Assembly: GCA_015272325.1 (NCBI GenBank)
Contig: JACYLU010000021.1
Coordinates: 99,038 to 163,037, forward strand
DNA: 64,000 nucleotides
Direction of reading: 5' to 3'
DNA from: Synechococcales cyanobacterium C42_A2020_086
GTDB lineage: Bacteria; Cyanobacteriota; Cyanobacteriia; Elainellales; Elainellaceae
Positions 47,417 to 56,784 of the stretch are shown in pieces. The notes below the pieces were generated by a model. It was not told the DNA's origin and did no database searches. It saw only the letters and a list, made by a program, of their open reading frames with translations. Each line of letters begins with the position of its first letter. Within the stretch, counting starts at the first letter, position 1. The position numbers and the translations under genes are program-made.

Positions 47417-47497
47417 CAGGCTTTGCTAGGGTTTAGTGCTGAATCAGCTTGGTTCAGCGGTTGTTGATTGAAACGCTTACTGGAAGGGAAAAACGAG

Positions 47498-47839
47498 ATG
47501 GCAATTGCAGTTGGAATGGTAGAAACGCTGGGCTTTCCCGCCGTTGTGGAAGCAGCAGACGCGATGGTAAAAGCAGCACGAGTCACTTTGGTGGGCTATG
47601 AGAAGATTGGTAGCGGTCGGGTGACGGTCATTGTGCGGGGTGATGTGTCTGAAGTGCAAGCTTCGGTGGCAGCCGGCATCGACAATGTTAAGCGGGTGAA
47701 CGGTGGACAGGTTTTGTCTACCCACATCATTGCTCGCCCCCATGAAAACTTGGAATATGTGCTGCCGATTCGGTACACCGAGGCGGTAGAAGCGTTCCGG
47801 GAGAGCGTCAGCGGCATTCGCCCCATCAACCGCCCTTAA
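47498..47839 (+). CDS. ccmK1: Carboxysome shell hexamer CcmK1
   Basis: This second BMC-H shell protein has 113 residues from the ATG at 47498 ([19 protein letters not shown]), with GGAAGGG upstream. It differs from CcmK2 by a C-terminal extension ([14 protein letters not shown]), as in CcmK1. The core is nearly identical in protein and, over two blocks, in DNA. It can form mixed facets with CcmK2. ccmL starts 12 nt after the stop. Confidence 0.94.
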   Translation: MAIAVGMVETLGFPAVVEAADAMVKAARVTLVGYEKIGSGRVTVIVRGDVSEVQASVAAGIDNVKRVNGGQVLSTHIIARPHENLEYVLPIRYTEAVEAFRESVSGIRPINRP

Positions 47840-47851
47840 TCGGCGATCGAG

Positions 47852-48154
47852 ATGCAAATTGCCAAAGTTTGTGGCACTGTTGTCAGCACACAAAAGGAAG
47901 AGAGCCTCAGGGGCGTCAAGTTCTTGTTGGTGCAATTCCTAGATCAAGACGGGCAGCCCTTGCCCGACTATGAGGTTGCCGCTGACAGTGTCGGGGCAGG
48001 CGTTGATGAGTGGGTTCTTGTTAGCCGTGGGAGTGCTGCTCGTCAACTTCCGGGAGGTGAAGCGCGACCGATCGATGCCTTGGTGATTGGCATTATTGAT
48101 ACTGTCAGTGTCGAGAATCGCCGTCTCTACAGCAAACGAGATCAGGATCGCTAA
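47852..48154 (+). CDS. ccmL: Carboxysome vertex pentamer CcmL
   Basis: CcmL is a BMC-P protein that closes the icosahedral vertices of the shell. The 100-residue protein begins MQIAKVCGTVVSTQKEE and contains GAGVDEWVLVSRGSAAR and IDALVIGIIDTV, all typical. It follows ccmK1 by 12 nt. A 252-nt gap with a strong hairpin separates it from ccmM. Confidence 0.96.
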   Translation: MQIAKVCGTVVSTQKEESLRGVKFLLVQFLDQDGQPLPDYEVAADSVGAGVDEWVLVSRGSAARQLPGGEARPIDALVIGIIDTVSVENRRLYSKRDQDR

Positions 48155-48205
48155 GGTACTGGAACGCTGAATACCGTTGATTAACTTTGTTTTGGGAGCT
48201 AGATT

Positions 48206-48259
48206 CGGTCTGAAGCAGAAATGGAAGTTTGACTCGATTTCTACTGCCTCAGACCGTTT
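48206..48259 (+). terminator. Hairpin between ccmL and ccmM
   Basis: CGGTCTGA (48206-48213) pairs with TCAGACCG (48249-48256). Inside the stem GCAG pairs with CTGC and AAAT with ATTT. TTTCG follows. This is probably a partial terminator or processing site that sets shell protein output against CcmM. Confidence 0.65.
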
Positions 48260-48406
48260 CGTTCCGGTCAACCAAGCTGATGTCCGCCTCCGCTGACCTA
48301 GATGCCCTTTGCGGTGTTTGGTAATGGGTCACTGAATTGGATCGTTATCAATGGCAACGGCTGCTGCCGTTACGTCAGACAATCGTCAGACAAGAGAGAT
48401 AAGGAT

Positions 48407-50155
48407 ATGGTAGTCCGTGGCTCTGCTGCTCCTCCGACGTCGGGGTCGAAGGGCCTAGCCCAACCCCAGATTGATGAGACTGCCTCCATACATTCCTTCT
48501 CCAATATCGTCGGGAATGTGAAGGTCGGTTCAAATGTGCTGATTGCTCCTGGGACTTCCATCCGAGCGGATGAGGGGAGTCCCTTTTACATTGGCGAGGG
48601 TAGTAAGATCCAGGATGGGGTTGTCATTCATGGATTGGAGCAAGGGCGGGTCGTCGGGGATGACCAGCAGCCCTATTCGGTCTGGATTGGGAAAAACACC
48701 TCGATTACCCATATGGCCCTCATTCATGGCCCTGCCTATGTGGGCGACGATTGCTTTATCGGCTTCCGCTCTACTATTTTTAATGCGCGTGTCGGCGATC
48801 GCTGCATTGTGATGATGCATGTGCTGATTCAGGACGTGGAAATTCCTGCCGGCAAGTATGTCCCCTCGGGAGCTGTAATCACCACACAGCAACAAGCAGA
48901 TCGCCTGCCTGATGTTCAAGATGCAGACCGGGCCTTTGCCGCCTATATGATTGGCGCGAATCAGGCGCTGCGCTCGGGGCATCACTCGTCTGAAACCGTC
49001 GTCCGAGTTGGTCCGATTCGCCAGCAGCTGGAACGGACGTTTAGCGGCGAAACCGCACGTTTGACCAGCGATTCCAGTTCTTCTAGTTCCTCTAGCTATC
49101 ACAGTTCTATGCAAAATACTCGACTAGCTCCGGAAATTGTAGAGCGTGTTCGCCAGCTCCTAACGCAGGGCTTGCAAGTGGGTACCGAACATGCAGACAA
49201 GCGCCGCTTCCAGACCAGTTCTTGGCATAGCTGTGCTCCCGTTCAGGCGTCGCACGAAGGGGAAGTTTTGGCGGCGTTGGAACGCTGCATGATGGAGCAC
49301 CAAGGGGAATATGTGCGCCTATTTGGCATTGACCCCAAAGCCAAGCGGCGAGTATCGGAAGTGATCATTCAACGCCCCGACGGCTCAGGCATTCGCGCTA
49401 GCAACGGCACATCTAGCAGCACGACGGGCAGCTATACCAGCGGCTATACTGCTAGCAGCTATAGCTCTGCTCGCTCCAACGGTAGTTCGACCTATGCGGC
49501 TGGGTCGGGTCGGCTCAGCCCCGAGCTGGTGCAAAAAATCCGCGATTTCATTGCTCAAGGCTACAAGATTGGTACAGAGCATGCGGACGCCCGCCGCTTC
49601 CAAACTAGTTCCTGGCAAAGCTGCTCACCCATTCAAGCGACCCGCGAAGCAGACGCTATTTCGGCGCTAGAGAGCTGCTTGGCCGAACACAGCGGCGAGT
49701 ATGTGCGCGTCTTCGGCATCGATCCCAAAGCCAAGCGGCGCATCTCGGAGATGATCATTCAGCGGCCGGGCGACAAAGCCCAGTCCAATGGTTATACGCC
49801 TGGTTATACGCCTCCTGCTAGCAGCTATTCATCCAGCAGCTACACGCCGCCAGCTAGCTCGTCGTCTTACGGCAACTACAGTGCCCCCTCAGGTCGTTTG
49901 CCCGCCGAGGCGGTCGATCAGGTGCGGCAGTTGCTCGCTCAAGGGCATCGGGTTTCGGCAGAGCATGCAGACGCCCGCCGCTTCCAAACCAGCTCCTGGA
50001 AGAGCTGTGCCCCAATTCAAGGTAGTCGAGAGTCTGAGGTGCTTGCTGCCCTAGAAAGCTGTATGGCTGAAAACAGCGGTGAATATGTGCGCCTTGTCGG
50101 AGTCGATACCAAATCGAAGCGGCGGGTGGCTGAGATGATCATCCAGCGACCGTAG
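48407..50155 (+). CDS. ccmM: Carboxysome scaffold CcmM (gammaCA + 3 SSUL)
   Basis: CcmM binds Rubisco and organises the carboxysome core. The protein has 582 residues from the ATG at 48407, with AAGG upstream. Residues about 20-210 are a gamma-carbonic-anhydrase-like left-handed beta helix with zinc histidines His75, His102 and His107. Positions 194 and 200 are Ser and Arg, where Thermosynechococcus has the Cys pair needed for activity. Three Rubisco small-subunit-like (SSUL) repeats follow at about 238-325, 368-455 and 497-582, each with two Cys 18 residues apart. Ser/Tyr/Gly-rich linkers join them. An ATG at 49109 could start a short form, but no ribosome site is seen there. Confidence 0.96.
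   Translation: MVVRGSAAPPTSGSKGLAQPQIDETASIHSFSNIVGNVKVGSNVLIAPGTSIRADEGSPFYIGEGSKIQDGVVIHGLEQGRVVGDDQQPYSVWIGKNTSITHMALIHGPAYVGDDCFIGFRSTIFNARVGDRCIVMMHVLIQDVEIPAGKYVPSGAVITTQQQADRLPDVQDADRAFAAYMIGANQALRSGHHSSETVVRVGPIRQQLERTFSGETARLTSDSSSSSSSSYHSSMQNTRLAPEIVERVRQLLTQGLQVGTEHADKRRFQTSSWHSCAPVQASHEGEVLAALERCMMEHQGEYVRLFGIDPKAKRRVSEVIIQRPDGSGIRASNGTSSSTTGSYTSGYTASSYSSARSNGSSTYAAGSGRLSPELVQKIRDFIAQGYKIGTEHADARRFQTSSWQSCSPIQATREADAISALESCLAEHSGEYVRVFGIDPKAKRRISEMIIQRPGDKAQSNGYTPGYTPPASSYSSSSYTPPASSSSYGNYSAPSGRLPAEAVDQVRQLLAQGHRVSAEHADARRFQTSSWKSCAPIQGSRESEVLAALESCMAENSGEYVRLVGVDTKSKRRVAEMIIQRP
48795..48802. repeat. HIP1 palindrome GCGATCGC
   Basis: One exact HIP1 octamer lies inside ccmM. It is listed because HIP1 abundance is lineage-specific in cyanobacteria; only three copies were found in the window by eye. 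Confidence 0.7.
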
Positions 50156-50769
50156 TGAGGGCGATTTCGCAGGATGTCATGAATGCGCCGTCCTTAGAAC
50201 TGGTTGATGACTCCCATTTCTATGTCAGTGGGAATGTCATTATCCATCCAAGTGCGGCGATTGCTCCGGGCGTGATGCTGCAGGCGGATCCAGGCAGCCA
50301 GTTGGTTGTGGCGGCTGGGGTCTCGATTGGCATGGGGACAATCTTGCATGCCTATCAGGGGTCGCTGACTCTAGAGGCAGGAGTCACTTTGGGGAGCGGC
50401 GTTTTAGTTATTGGTGCTGGTAAGATTGGCGCCCAAGCCTGCATTGGTGCCATGACGACGATTTTGAATTGCTCGGTTGAACCCAAGCAAGCGATACCTG
50501 CCGGATCACTGCTGGGGGACGATAGTCGTGCCGTTGTTGTGCCAACGGACGTTGAAGCGCCTAAACCAGTTACGAACCCGGTTGCGCCCCAGCCTGCTGA
50601 TGCATCGCCTAGCCCGCCCGAACCACCGGCCTCAACGTCTATTGTCTATGGGCAAGCCTATCTGCAGCGAATGCTGATTACGATGTTCCCCCAACGGCGA
50701 TTTTCGGGGCCGTCACCGCCTGCCTCCGATGCTGGGTCTACTCCCACCGATGCGGAGCCATCCGCCTGA
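50155..50769 (+). CDS. ccmN: Carboxysome adaptor CcmN
   Basis: CcmN links CcmM to the shell. The 204-residue protein has hexapeptide repeats (about 25-130) like the CcmM beta helix, a Pro/Ala-rich linker, and an amphipathic encapsulation peptide VYGQAYLQRMLITMFPQ (about 166-182). Usually that peptide ends the protein, but here about 22 more polar residues follow. The GTG at 50155 overlaps the ccmM stop by one base. An ATG at 50179 with AGGA close by is an equally good start. Confidence 0.93.
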   Translation: MRAISQDVMNAPSLELVDDSHFYVSGNVIIHPSAAIAPGVMLQADPGSQLVVAAGVSIGMGTILHAYQGSLTLEAGVTLGSGVLVIGAGKIGAQACIGAMTTILNCSVEPKQAIPAGSLLGDDSRAVVVPTDVEAPKPVTNPVAPQPADASPSPPEPPASTSIVYGQAYLQRMLITMFPQRRFSGPSPPASDAGSTPTDAEPSA

Positions 50770-50960
50770 GGTGCTTAGTAGCGATGCTGCATTCCCCATG
50801 AGATTGCTATAGTGCTACTAGCGAATGGTGTCCCCATGGGCTGCTGTGGCCGGCTCTCTAGGGTATAGACTAGAGCTGTCCTTCGTTGGGAGATTGTTCG
50901 CCGTTCACCCTTCGCTCATCCAGGCTGACAAGGCTCTTCAAGGCTTCTATTGCAATTGCT

Positions 50961-51725
50961 ATGACTTCCTCCTCCCGCTCACCGATTCCTAGCGAAAGTG
51001 CCCTTGGATTGGTTTCCACCCGCAGCTTCCCCGCTATTGTGGGCGTTGCCGACAACATGCTGAAGGCAGCAGCAGTGCGGCTTGTAGGCTACGAAAAAAT
51101 TGGCAGCGGCTACTGCACGGCCGTGGTGCGGGGTGGCATTTCTGATGTGCGGCTGGCCATCGATGCAGGAGTGGATTTTGCCGAAAACATTGGGCAGCTC
51201 ATCGCGAGTTCGGTGATTCCCCGACCGCTGGCAAATCTGGAGCAAGTGCTGCCAATCAGCGGACGTCTGTCGCGACTGGCCACCGAGCAGGGCTACAGCC
51301 GCCTTAGCAATCTGGCGGTGGGGCTATTGGAAACGCGCGGATTCCCGGCCATGGTAGGCGCCGCAGATGCCATGCTCAAGGCAGCAGATGTGCACCTCTC
51401 TAGCTATGAGATGGTTGGAGATGGGTTGTGTACAGCCATTATTCGCGGGCGCGTCTCGGATGTAGCGGTGGCAATCGAAGTCGGAATGCACGAAGCCGAC
51501 CGCATTGGAGAGCTGCACGCTGTGATGATTATTCCTCGTCCCTTGGAAGACCTGGAGGAAACGCTGCCTGTGGCCAGCTGTTGGATCGAAAAACGGCAGC
51601 CGATTGCTCTGCCAATCGAACTCAAGGAAACCCAGAAAGAGCTAGTGGGTCAGGAAGAGGCGATCGAACTGCCAGATCTGCGCCAGATTCCTGTGCCCGA
51701 AGAACAGCCCAACACCCTGCCCTAA
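50961..51725 (+). CDS. ccmO: Tandem-BMC shell protein CcmO
   Basis: CcmO has two fused BMC domains and forms trimers in the beta-carboxysome shell. The protein has 254 residues from the ATG at 50961. Domain 1 (about 13-100) contains STRSFPAIVGVADNML and KIGSGYCTAVVRGG. Domain 2 (about 115-205) contains ETRGFPAMVGAADAML and MVGDGLCTAIIRGR. An acidic tail ends in EEQPNTLP. It closes the ccm operon, 191 nt after ccmN. The frame is open further upstream to a TTG at 50886, without conserved residues. Confidence 0.95.
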   Translation: MTSSSRSPIPSESALGLVSTRSFPAIVGVADNMLKAAAVRLVGYEKIGSGYCTAVVRGGISDVRLAIDAGVDFAENIGQLIASSVIPRPLANLEQVLPISGRLSRLATEQGYSRLSNLAVGLLETRGFPAMVGAADAMLKAADVHLSSYEMVGDGLCTAIIRGRVSDVAVAIEVGMHEADRIGELHAVMIIPRPLEDLEETLPVASCWIEKRQPIALPIELKETQKELVGQEEAIELPDLRQIPVPEEQPNTLP

Positions 51726-51957
51726 ACAGCTTACAGCGTTGCGCTGCTGTTTTGTATCTCTAGCGCCGTTTCCCTCGACCCAGACAGAGTATAGTGGGCT
51801 TCTCCTAGATCCGCAGCTTCGCGTCTCAGGTACCGACCCTGCCCACCCGAGCCACACCTCAGCCCGATTAGACCTTGGGTGCGATTAAGCCGAGGGTCTG
51901 AGATTGCTATACTGAAGTCGCTGAGCCTCTGGTTTTCATTTCATTTCGTATTCGTTT

Positions 51958-54618
51958 ATGCAGCCCACTGACCCTAGCAAATTTACGGAGAAAGCATGGG
52001 AAGCAATTGTTAAATCCCAGGAGGTTGCTCGTCGCTTCAAGCAGCAGCAGCTAGAGGTTGAGCATGTGGCAATTGCGTTGCTCGATCAGGAGGGCGTGAT
52101 CCACACGATGCTGAGTAAGGCCGGCATTGAATCATCTCGCCTGAAGCAGCAGCTCGAAAGCTACGCTCAGCGCCAGCCCAAAGTAGCTGCCGATAGCCAA
52201 CTTTACTTGGGGCAGGGGCTAGATGTGCTGCTCGACAAAGCCGACGCTGCTCGCAAAGCCCTCCAAGACGACTATATTTCGGTGGAGCATCTGCTGCAGG
52301 CTCTGGCAGAGGATGATCGAGTCGGGCGTCGCTTACTGCGTAGCTTCAACGTTGAAGCCCGGCACATCGATGCAGCGATCAAGGCTGTGCGCGGCAACCA
52401 AAAAGTCAAGGATCAGAATCCCGAGTCTAGCTATCAGGCTCTGGAGAAATTTGGACGCGATCTCACTGAGCAAGCCCGCTCCGGTAAGCTCGATCCCGTG
52501 ATTGGGCGAGACGAAGAAATTCGCCGCGTTGTGCAGGTGCTCTCCCGCCGTACCAAGAACAACCCGGTGCTGATCGGGGAGCCGGGCGTTGGCAAAACGG
52601 CTATTGCCGAAGGGTTAGCGCAGCGGATCATCAACGGCGATGTGCCGGAATCGCTGAAAAACCGCCGCTTGATCAGCTTGGATATGGGGTCACTGATCGC
52701 CGGAGCTAAATATCGCGGTGAGTTTGAAGATCGCCTGCGGGCTGTGCTGCGAGAGGTCACCAGCTCGGAAGGGCAAATTGTCCTGTTTATTGACGAGCTG
52801 CACACGGTCGTGGGGGCTGGCTCTGCCCAAGGCACTATGGATGCCAGCAATCTCCTGAAGCCGATGTTGGCCCGGGGCGAGCTGCGTTGTATTGGTGCGA
52901 CCACACTGGATGAGTACCGCCAGCACATCGAAAAAGATGCCGCATTAGAGCGACGCTTTCAGCAAGTCTATGTCGATCAGCCGACGGTGGAAGATACTAT
53001 TTCCATCTTGCGGGGGCTGAAGGAGCGCTACGAGGTGCATCACGGCGTCAAGATTGCCGACTCGGCTCTGGTTGCGGCGGCGACGCTCTCAGATCGCTAC
53101 ATCAGCGACCGCTTCTTGCCGGATAAGGCCATTGATCTGGTAGATGAGGCGGCCGCCAAACTGAAGATGGAAATCACCTCCAAGCCAGTGGAGCTAGAAA
53201 CCATCGACCGCCGTCTGCTACAGCTCGAAATGGAAAAGCTGTCGATTCAGGGTGAGGGGCAGTCGGCTATTGCCATTGGTCTATACCGCAGCTCTCGCGA
53301 CCGCCTCGAAAAAATTGAGCAGGAAATTGCCGAACTGAAGCAGGAGCAAACTCGGCTAACCTCTCAGTGGGAATCGGAAAAAGAGCTGATTGCTGCAATC
53401 AATGCCCTTAAGGAAGAAGAAGAGCAGCTGCGCCGCCAGATCGACAAAGCCGAGCGCGATTACGATCTGAATACAGCCGCCCAGCTCAAGTACGGACGTT
53501 TAGAAGCGGTACACCGCGATCTAGAAGCGAAGGAAGCAACCTTGCTGGAGATCCAGAATCGCGGTACAACGCTGCTGCGGGAGCAAGTCACCGAAGCCGA
53601 TATTGCCGAAATTGTTGCCAAATGGACTGGAATTCCCGTCCACCGCTTGATGGAGTCTGAGCGGCAAAAGCTGCTGCAACTCGAAAGCTACCTGCACCAG
53701 CGGGTGGTGGGGCAGCAGGAAGCCGTGGAAGCGGTTGCGGCTGCCATTCGTCGTGCTCGGGCCGGCATGAAGGACCCTGGCCGCCCGATTGGTTCTTTCA
53801 TGTTTCTAGGACCGACCGGCGTCGGCAAAACTGAGCTGGCTCGCGCCTTGGCAGAGTGCTTGTTCGATACAGACGAAGCCCTCATACGGCTTGACATGTC
53901 GGAATACATGGACAAAAGTTCGGTGATGCGGGTGGTCGGGTCTCCTCCAGGCTATGTCGATTCGGAGAAGGGTGGACAACTCACCGAAGCGGTTCGCCAC
54001 AAACCCTATTCGGTCGTCCTGCTCGATGAGATTGAAAAAGCTCACCCGGATGTCTTCAATATCTTCCTGCAAATGTTGGATGATGGTCGTGTAACCGATG
54101 GGTTGGGGCGTACAGCAGATTTTCGCAATACAATTGTGGTGATGACCAGCAACATCGGCAGTGAGCATATTCTGGATGTTGCCGGAGATGATGCCAAGTA
54201 TGAGGAAATGCAGCGCCGAGTCATGGGAGCGTTGCGGTCTCAATTTCGTCCTGAATTCCTGAACCGGGTGGATGACATTATTCTCTTCCATCCCCTTAGC
54301 CTCAAAGAACTGCGGCTAATCGTGGGCATCCAGCTGCAGCGGGTCCGTCGCTTGCTCTCGGAGCAAAAGATCAGCCTAGAGTTGTCTACAGCCGCTCAGA
54401 ACTACATCGCGGAGGTGGGATATGACCCGGTCTATGGTGCCCGCCCCCTCAAGCGAGCCATCCAAAAAGAAGTGGAAAATCCTATTGCCACTAAGATTCT
54501 CGAGAACGCCTTCGTAGAAGGGGACACGATTTTCATTGATGTGGTCGATCACCAGTTGAGCTTCACGAAAAAGCCTGCAGGTCAGTTGCCAGCGCCGGTG
54601 CTTGCTCCAGAAGACTAA
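51958..54618 (+). CDS. clpB: Disaggregase chaperone ClpB
   Basis: ClpB is a hexameric AAA+ chaperone that pulls proteins from aggregates together with DnaK. The 886-residue protein has the Clp N domain (about 1-145), NBD1 with Walker A GEPGVGKT and pore loop KYRGEFEDR, a coiled-coil M domain (about 410-540), and NBD2 with Walker A GPTGVGKT. The NBD2 pore loop reads GYVDSEKGG with Tyr666, where most ClpB have GYVGYEEGG. No CIRCE element is seen upstream, so heat control by HrcA is not supported. Which of the two usual cyanobacterial ClpB types this is cannot be settled by eye. Confidence 0.95.
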   Translation: MQPTDPSKFTEKAWEAIVKSQEVARRFKQQQLEVEHVAIALLDQEGVIHTMLSKAGIESSRLKQQLESYAQRQPKVAADSQLYLGQGLDVLLDKADAARKALQDDYISVEHLLQALAEDDRVGRRLLRSFNVEARHIDAAIKAVRGNQKVKDQNPESSYQALEKFGRDLTEQARSGKLDPVIGRDEEIRRVVQVLSRRTKNNPVLIGEPGVGKTAIAEGLAQRIINGDVPESLKNRRLISLDMGSLIAGAKYRGEFEDRLRAVLREVTSSEGQIVLFIDELHTVVGAGSAQGTMDASNLLKPMLARGELRCIGATTLDEYRQHIEKDAALERRFQQVYVDQPTVEDTISILRGLKERYEVHHGVKIADSALVAAATLSDRYISDRFLPDKAIDLVDEAAAKLKMEITSKPVELETIDRRLLQLEMEKLSIQGEGQSAIAIGLYRSSRDRLEKIEQEIAELKQEQTRLTSQWESEKELIAAINALKEEEEQLRRQIDKAERDYDLNTAAQLKYGRLEAVHRDLEAKEATLLEIQNRGTTLLREQVTEADIAEIVAKWTGIPVHRLMESERQKLLQLESYLHQRVVGQQEAVEAVAAAIRRARAGMKDPGRPIGSFMFLGPTGVGKTELARALAECLFDTDEALIRLDMSEYMDKSSVMRVVGSPPGYVDSEKGGQLTEAVRHKPYSVVLLDEIEKAHPDVFNIFLQMLDDGRVTDGLGRTADFRNTIVVMTSNIGSEHILDVAGDDAKYEEMQRRVMGALRSQFRPEFLNRVDDIILFHPLSLKELRLIVGIQLQRVRRLLSEQKISLELSTAAQNYIAEVGYDPVYGARPLKRAIQKEVENPIATKILENAFVEGDTIFIDVVDHQLSFTKKPAGQLPAPVLAPED

Positions 54619-54739
54619 TCATCAAGACTGATCATCTGTCTAATTATTTAGCCCATCAAATATCTAAAAACAAACTGACCCTCTAAAATTACCAGTCTAG
54701 GATTAGTTTAGAATTTAGTTTAGAGTCAGTCTGCAACTG

Positions 54740-54937
54740 TTAATCTAGAATCAAATGCTCTAGAGAACGCGGATCTTCCACAATTTGGGAGGCATTCTGA
54801 ATTTCTAGAGCAATGATTTTGTCTTCTAAATCGTAATCGACCTTGACGCCCGGCCGATCCTCGCTGTAATCCTCGACGATGGCTTCGCGAAATACAATCC
54901 GCATGATATCCGTAGCCGGGTCATAAATGACCTTCAT
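54740..54937 (-). CDS. DUF2283 family small protein
   Basis: The 65-residue protein reads MKVIYDPATDIMRIVF, DYDLEDKIIALEIQNAS, typical of DUF2283. GGAGAAACCT lies directly before the ATG. DUF2283 proteins are often paired with small toxin-like proteins, but this copy stands alone. A second family member is at 62771. Function is unknown; an antitoxin role is only a suggestion. Confidence 0.75.
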   Translation of the reverse strand: MKVIYDPATDIMRIVFREAIVEDYSEDRPGVKVDYDLEDKIIALEIQNASQIVEDPRSLEHLILD

Positions 54938-55067
54938 AGGTTTCTCCGATTGCTCACGATGCTCATGACCGTAATCATCATCGCAGGATTTGCGGAGGAA
55001 TTGTAGTAGGCACGGTCCTATTTCCAGTCCGGGCGTCAGGCGGGGAATTTCCAGAAATGGTGAGAGC

Positions 55068-56459
55068 CTACGAGCTGATCGGTCTAGGCTTCACTGGTCG
55101 GTCTTCAAACATGGCTTTGGGAATGATGCCGTGAACGCCCCAGTTGCCATCCACCACCTGCGTAATCGCAAAATCGCCGCCCACGGTGATCAGCGAATAG
55201 GCTTCATCTTCGGTGAGATTCATGCCATTCATCAAGAAGTCGCGCAGCTTGGTAGAGCAATCCTGCAGAGCCGGATCTAATGAAGACACTTCAAAAATTT
55301 TGGTTTGGGCGTCGGGTCCCAAGGCTTCTAGGTAATTGGCATAGGTGAAGCCATGCACAATCCAGGCATCAGGAGTTTCCAGCAGCGGATAGTTGACCCC
55401 CTCTAGCATTGTGCCGACCAAATCGGCTTGTTTGTGCAGTACAAACTGAAAGGTGCCTACCAGCGACGTCTCAATGGCAGTTCCGTCTAATTCTGAATCA
55501 CCTTGAGCGGCATGGGCATCTCCGGCTGAAAACAAAGCACCGGGAACCGCCACAGGATAATACATCGATGTGCCCACGCCAGTATGGCGGTTATCGATAT
55601 TGCCACCAAAGTATCCCGGCGGAATCGAGTTCACGATATCTGCCTCTTTTGGCGCGACGCCCATCGCCCCGATATGCAGCCGCAGGGGCACTTTCACGCC
55701 CTCCAGCACATTTGGAGTTTCTTCCACAGTGCTGTGATCCACAATAATGCCCGGATAGTCGATTGTGGCGTGTTGCTTGCCATCGGGTGTAGTTTGTGGC
55801 GTCCAGCGGTAGCTGTAGATTGCCTTCGCCCAGTTGCGCTCGCCCGTGTTGTCAATTTCGTAGATCGTGATCACCTCGCGGGGGTTAGGCTCCTGAGCAA
55901 GGTTTTTGTAGTGAAAGCCCCACCAGGCCGCCGCGTTGGAACCGTAGGTTTTGCCGCTGTAATTGGGGTTGCCGCTGGGTTTGGGCTGTAAATCCAAGAT
56001 GCGAACCTCCAGGAGATCGCCCGGTTCGGCATCGCAGATATACACTGGTCCAGTCAGGATATGCACGCCAGGACCGCGATTGCTAATGCCCTGCTCGGTT
56101 TCTGTCCAGCGATAGATGCTTTCAATGCCGGAGTCGCCTTGGATCATCCGCTCATAATCATCGCCGGCGTGGTGGGTAATGAGATCTAGCGTCACATAAT
56201 CTTGAGAGTGGACGCTGAGAATCGGCGGCTGAGACTTGCTGAAATAGCCCCAATGCACGGTGTCTGCCTTACCAATAATTTGAAAGTGGCGGGGCATAGT
56301 GCTGCGCGAGTCGCAACTCGTAGTGGCAGCGTCCTCAATGGGGGGAATGCCGCTGGGCACGGACAAAGCGGGGAATAAATTCGTAATTCCAGCAATCCCA
56401 ATAAAAGCAATAAAAGACAGTACGCTAAGCATCGTTAGTCGCCAGCGTTTATTCATCAT
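55068..56459 (-). CDS. Exported acetamidase/formamidase-family protein
   Basis: The protein has 463 residues from the ATG at 56459, supported by AAGGAG 8 nt upstream. An N-terminal hydrophobic segment (about 8-30) should export or anchor it. The rest matches the FmdA/AmdA acetamidase-formamidase family: GPVYICDAEPGDLLEVRILDL, HIGAMGVAP, PPGYFGGNIDNRH, PGALFSAGDAHAAQGDSELDGTAIE. Such enzymes release ammonia from small amides. A periplasmic form could recover nitrogen from extracellular amides; the real substrate is not known. Confidence 0.85.
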   Translation of the reverse strand: MMNKRWRLTMLSVLSFIAFIGIAGITNLFPALSVPSGIPPIEDAATTSCDSRSTMPRHFQIIGKADTVHWGYFSKSQPPILSVHSQDYVTLDLITHHAGDDYERMIQGDSGIESIYRWTETEQGISNRGPGVHILTGPVYICDAEPGDLLEVRILDLQPKPSGNPNYSGKTYGSNAAAWWGFHYKNLAQEPNPREVITIYEIDNTGERNWAKAIYSYRWTPQTTPDGKQHATIDYPGIIVDHSTVEETPNVLEGVKVPLRLHIGAMGVAPKEADIVNSIPPGYFGGNIDNRHTGVGTSMYYPVAVPGALFSAGDAHAAQGDSELDGTAIETSLVGTFQFVLHKQADLVGTMLEGVNYPLLETPDAWIVHGFTYANYLEALGPDAQTKIFEVSSLDPALQDCSTKLRDFLMNGMNLTEDEAYSLITVGGDFAITQVVDGNWGVHGIIPKAMFEDRPVKPRPISS

Positions 56460-56784
56460 GACAGTCACTCCTTCACAAATTGGCAACAGCCGAAAGAACC
56501 TGAGCAGATTAGCAATACCTACCCTGCGAAAGATTTTGCATAGATGATGCATTACACGTTCAGGGGAATGCCCATGACTCGCTCAGCATCATGGCGAGCA
56601 CCAGCAACCGGCTCCAGTTGATTCACAGTCGTTTTGGTTGGTTCTGTTGAGAGCAGAATGATCTGGCGACTATTGACTGGTTTAACTGAACGGTTTAACT
56701 GAACGCTCTGGATTTCTACGACTATCTGGGAAGTGATGCTGAGAATGAGTGTTCTAGACTACAAATTACTAGCGAAGACTAGCC
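56460..56784. other. Gap with a 13-bp tandem repeat
   Basis: GGTTTAACTGAAC is repeated exactly twice at 56680-56705. No gene is seen. The promoter of the acetamidase-family gene should lie at its left end. Confidence 0.5.
56680..56705. repeat. Exact 13-bp tandem repeat
   Basis: Two exact adjacent copies of GGTTTAACTGAAC lie between the acetamidase-family and AI-2E-family genes. They belong to the same repeat class as those at 21440, 33617, 39784 and 46161. Confidence 0.85.

Noticed and set aside
51726..51957. CIRCE heat-shock operator before clpB
   Set aside because: The TTAGCACTC-N9-GAGTGCTAA pattern is not present.
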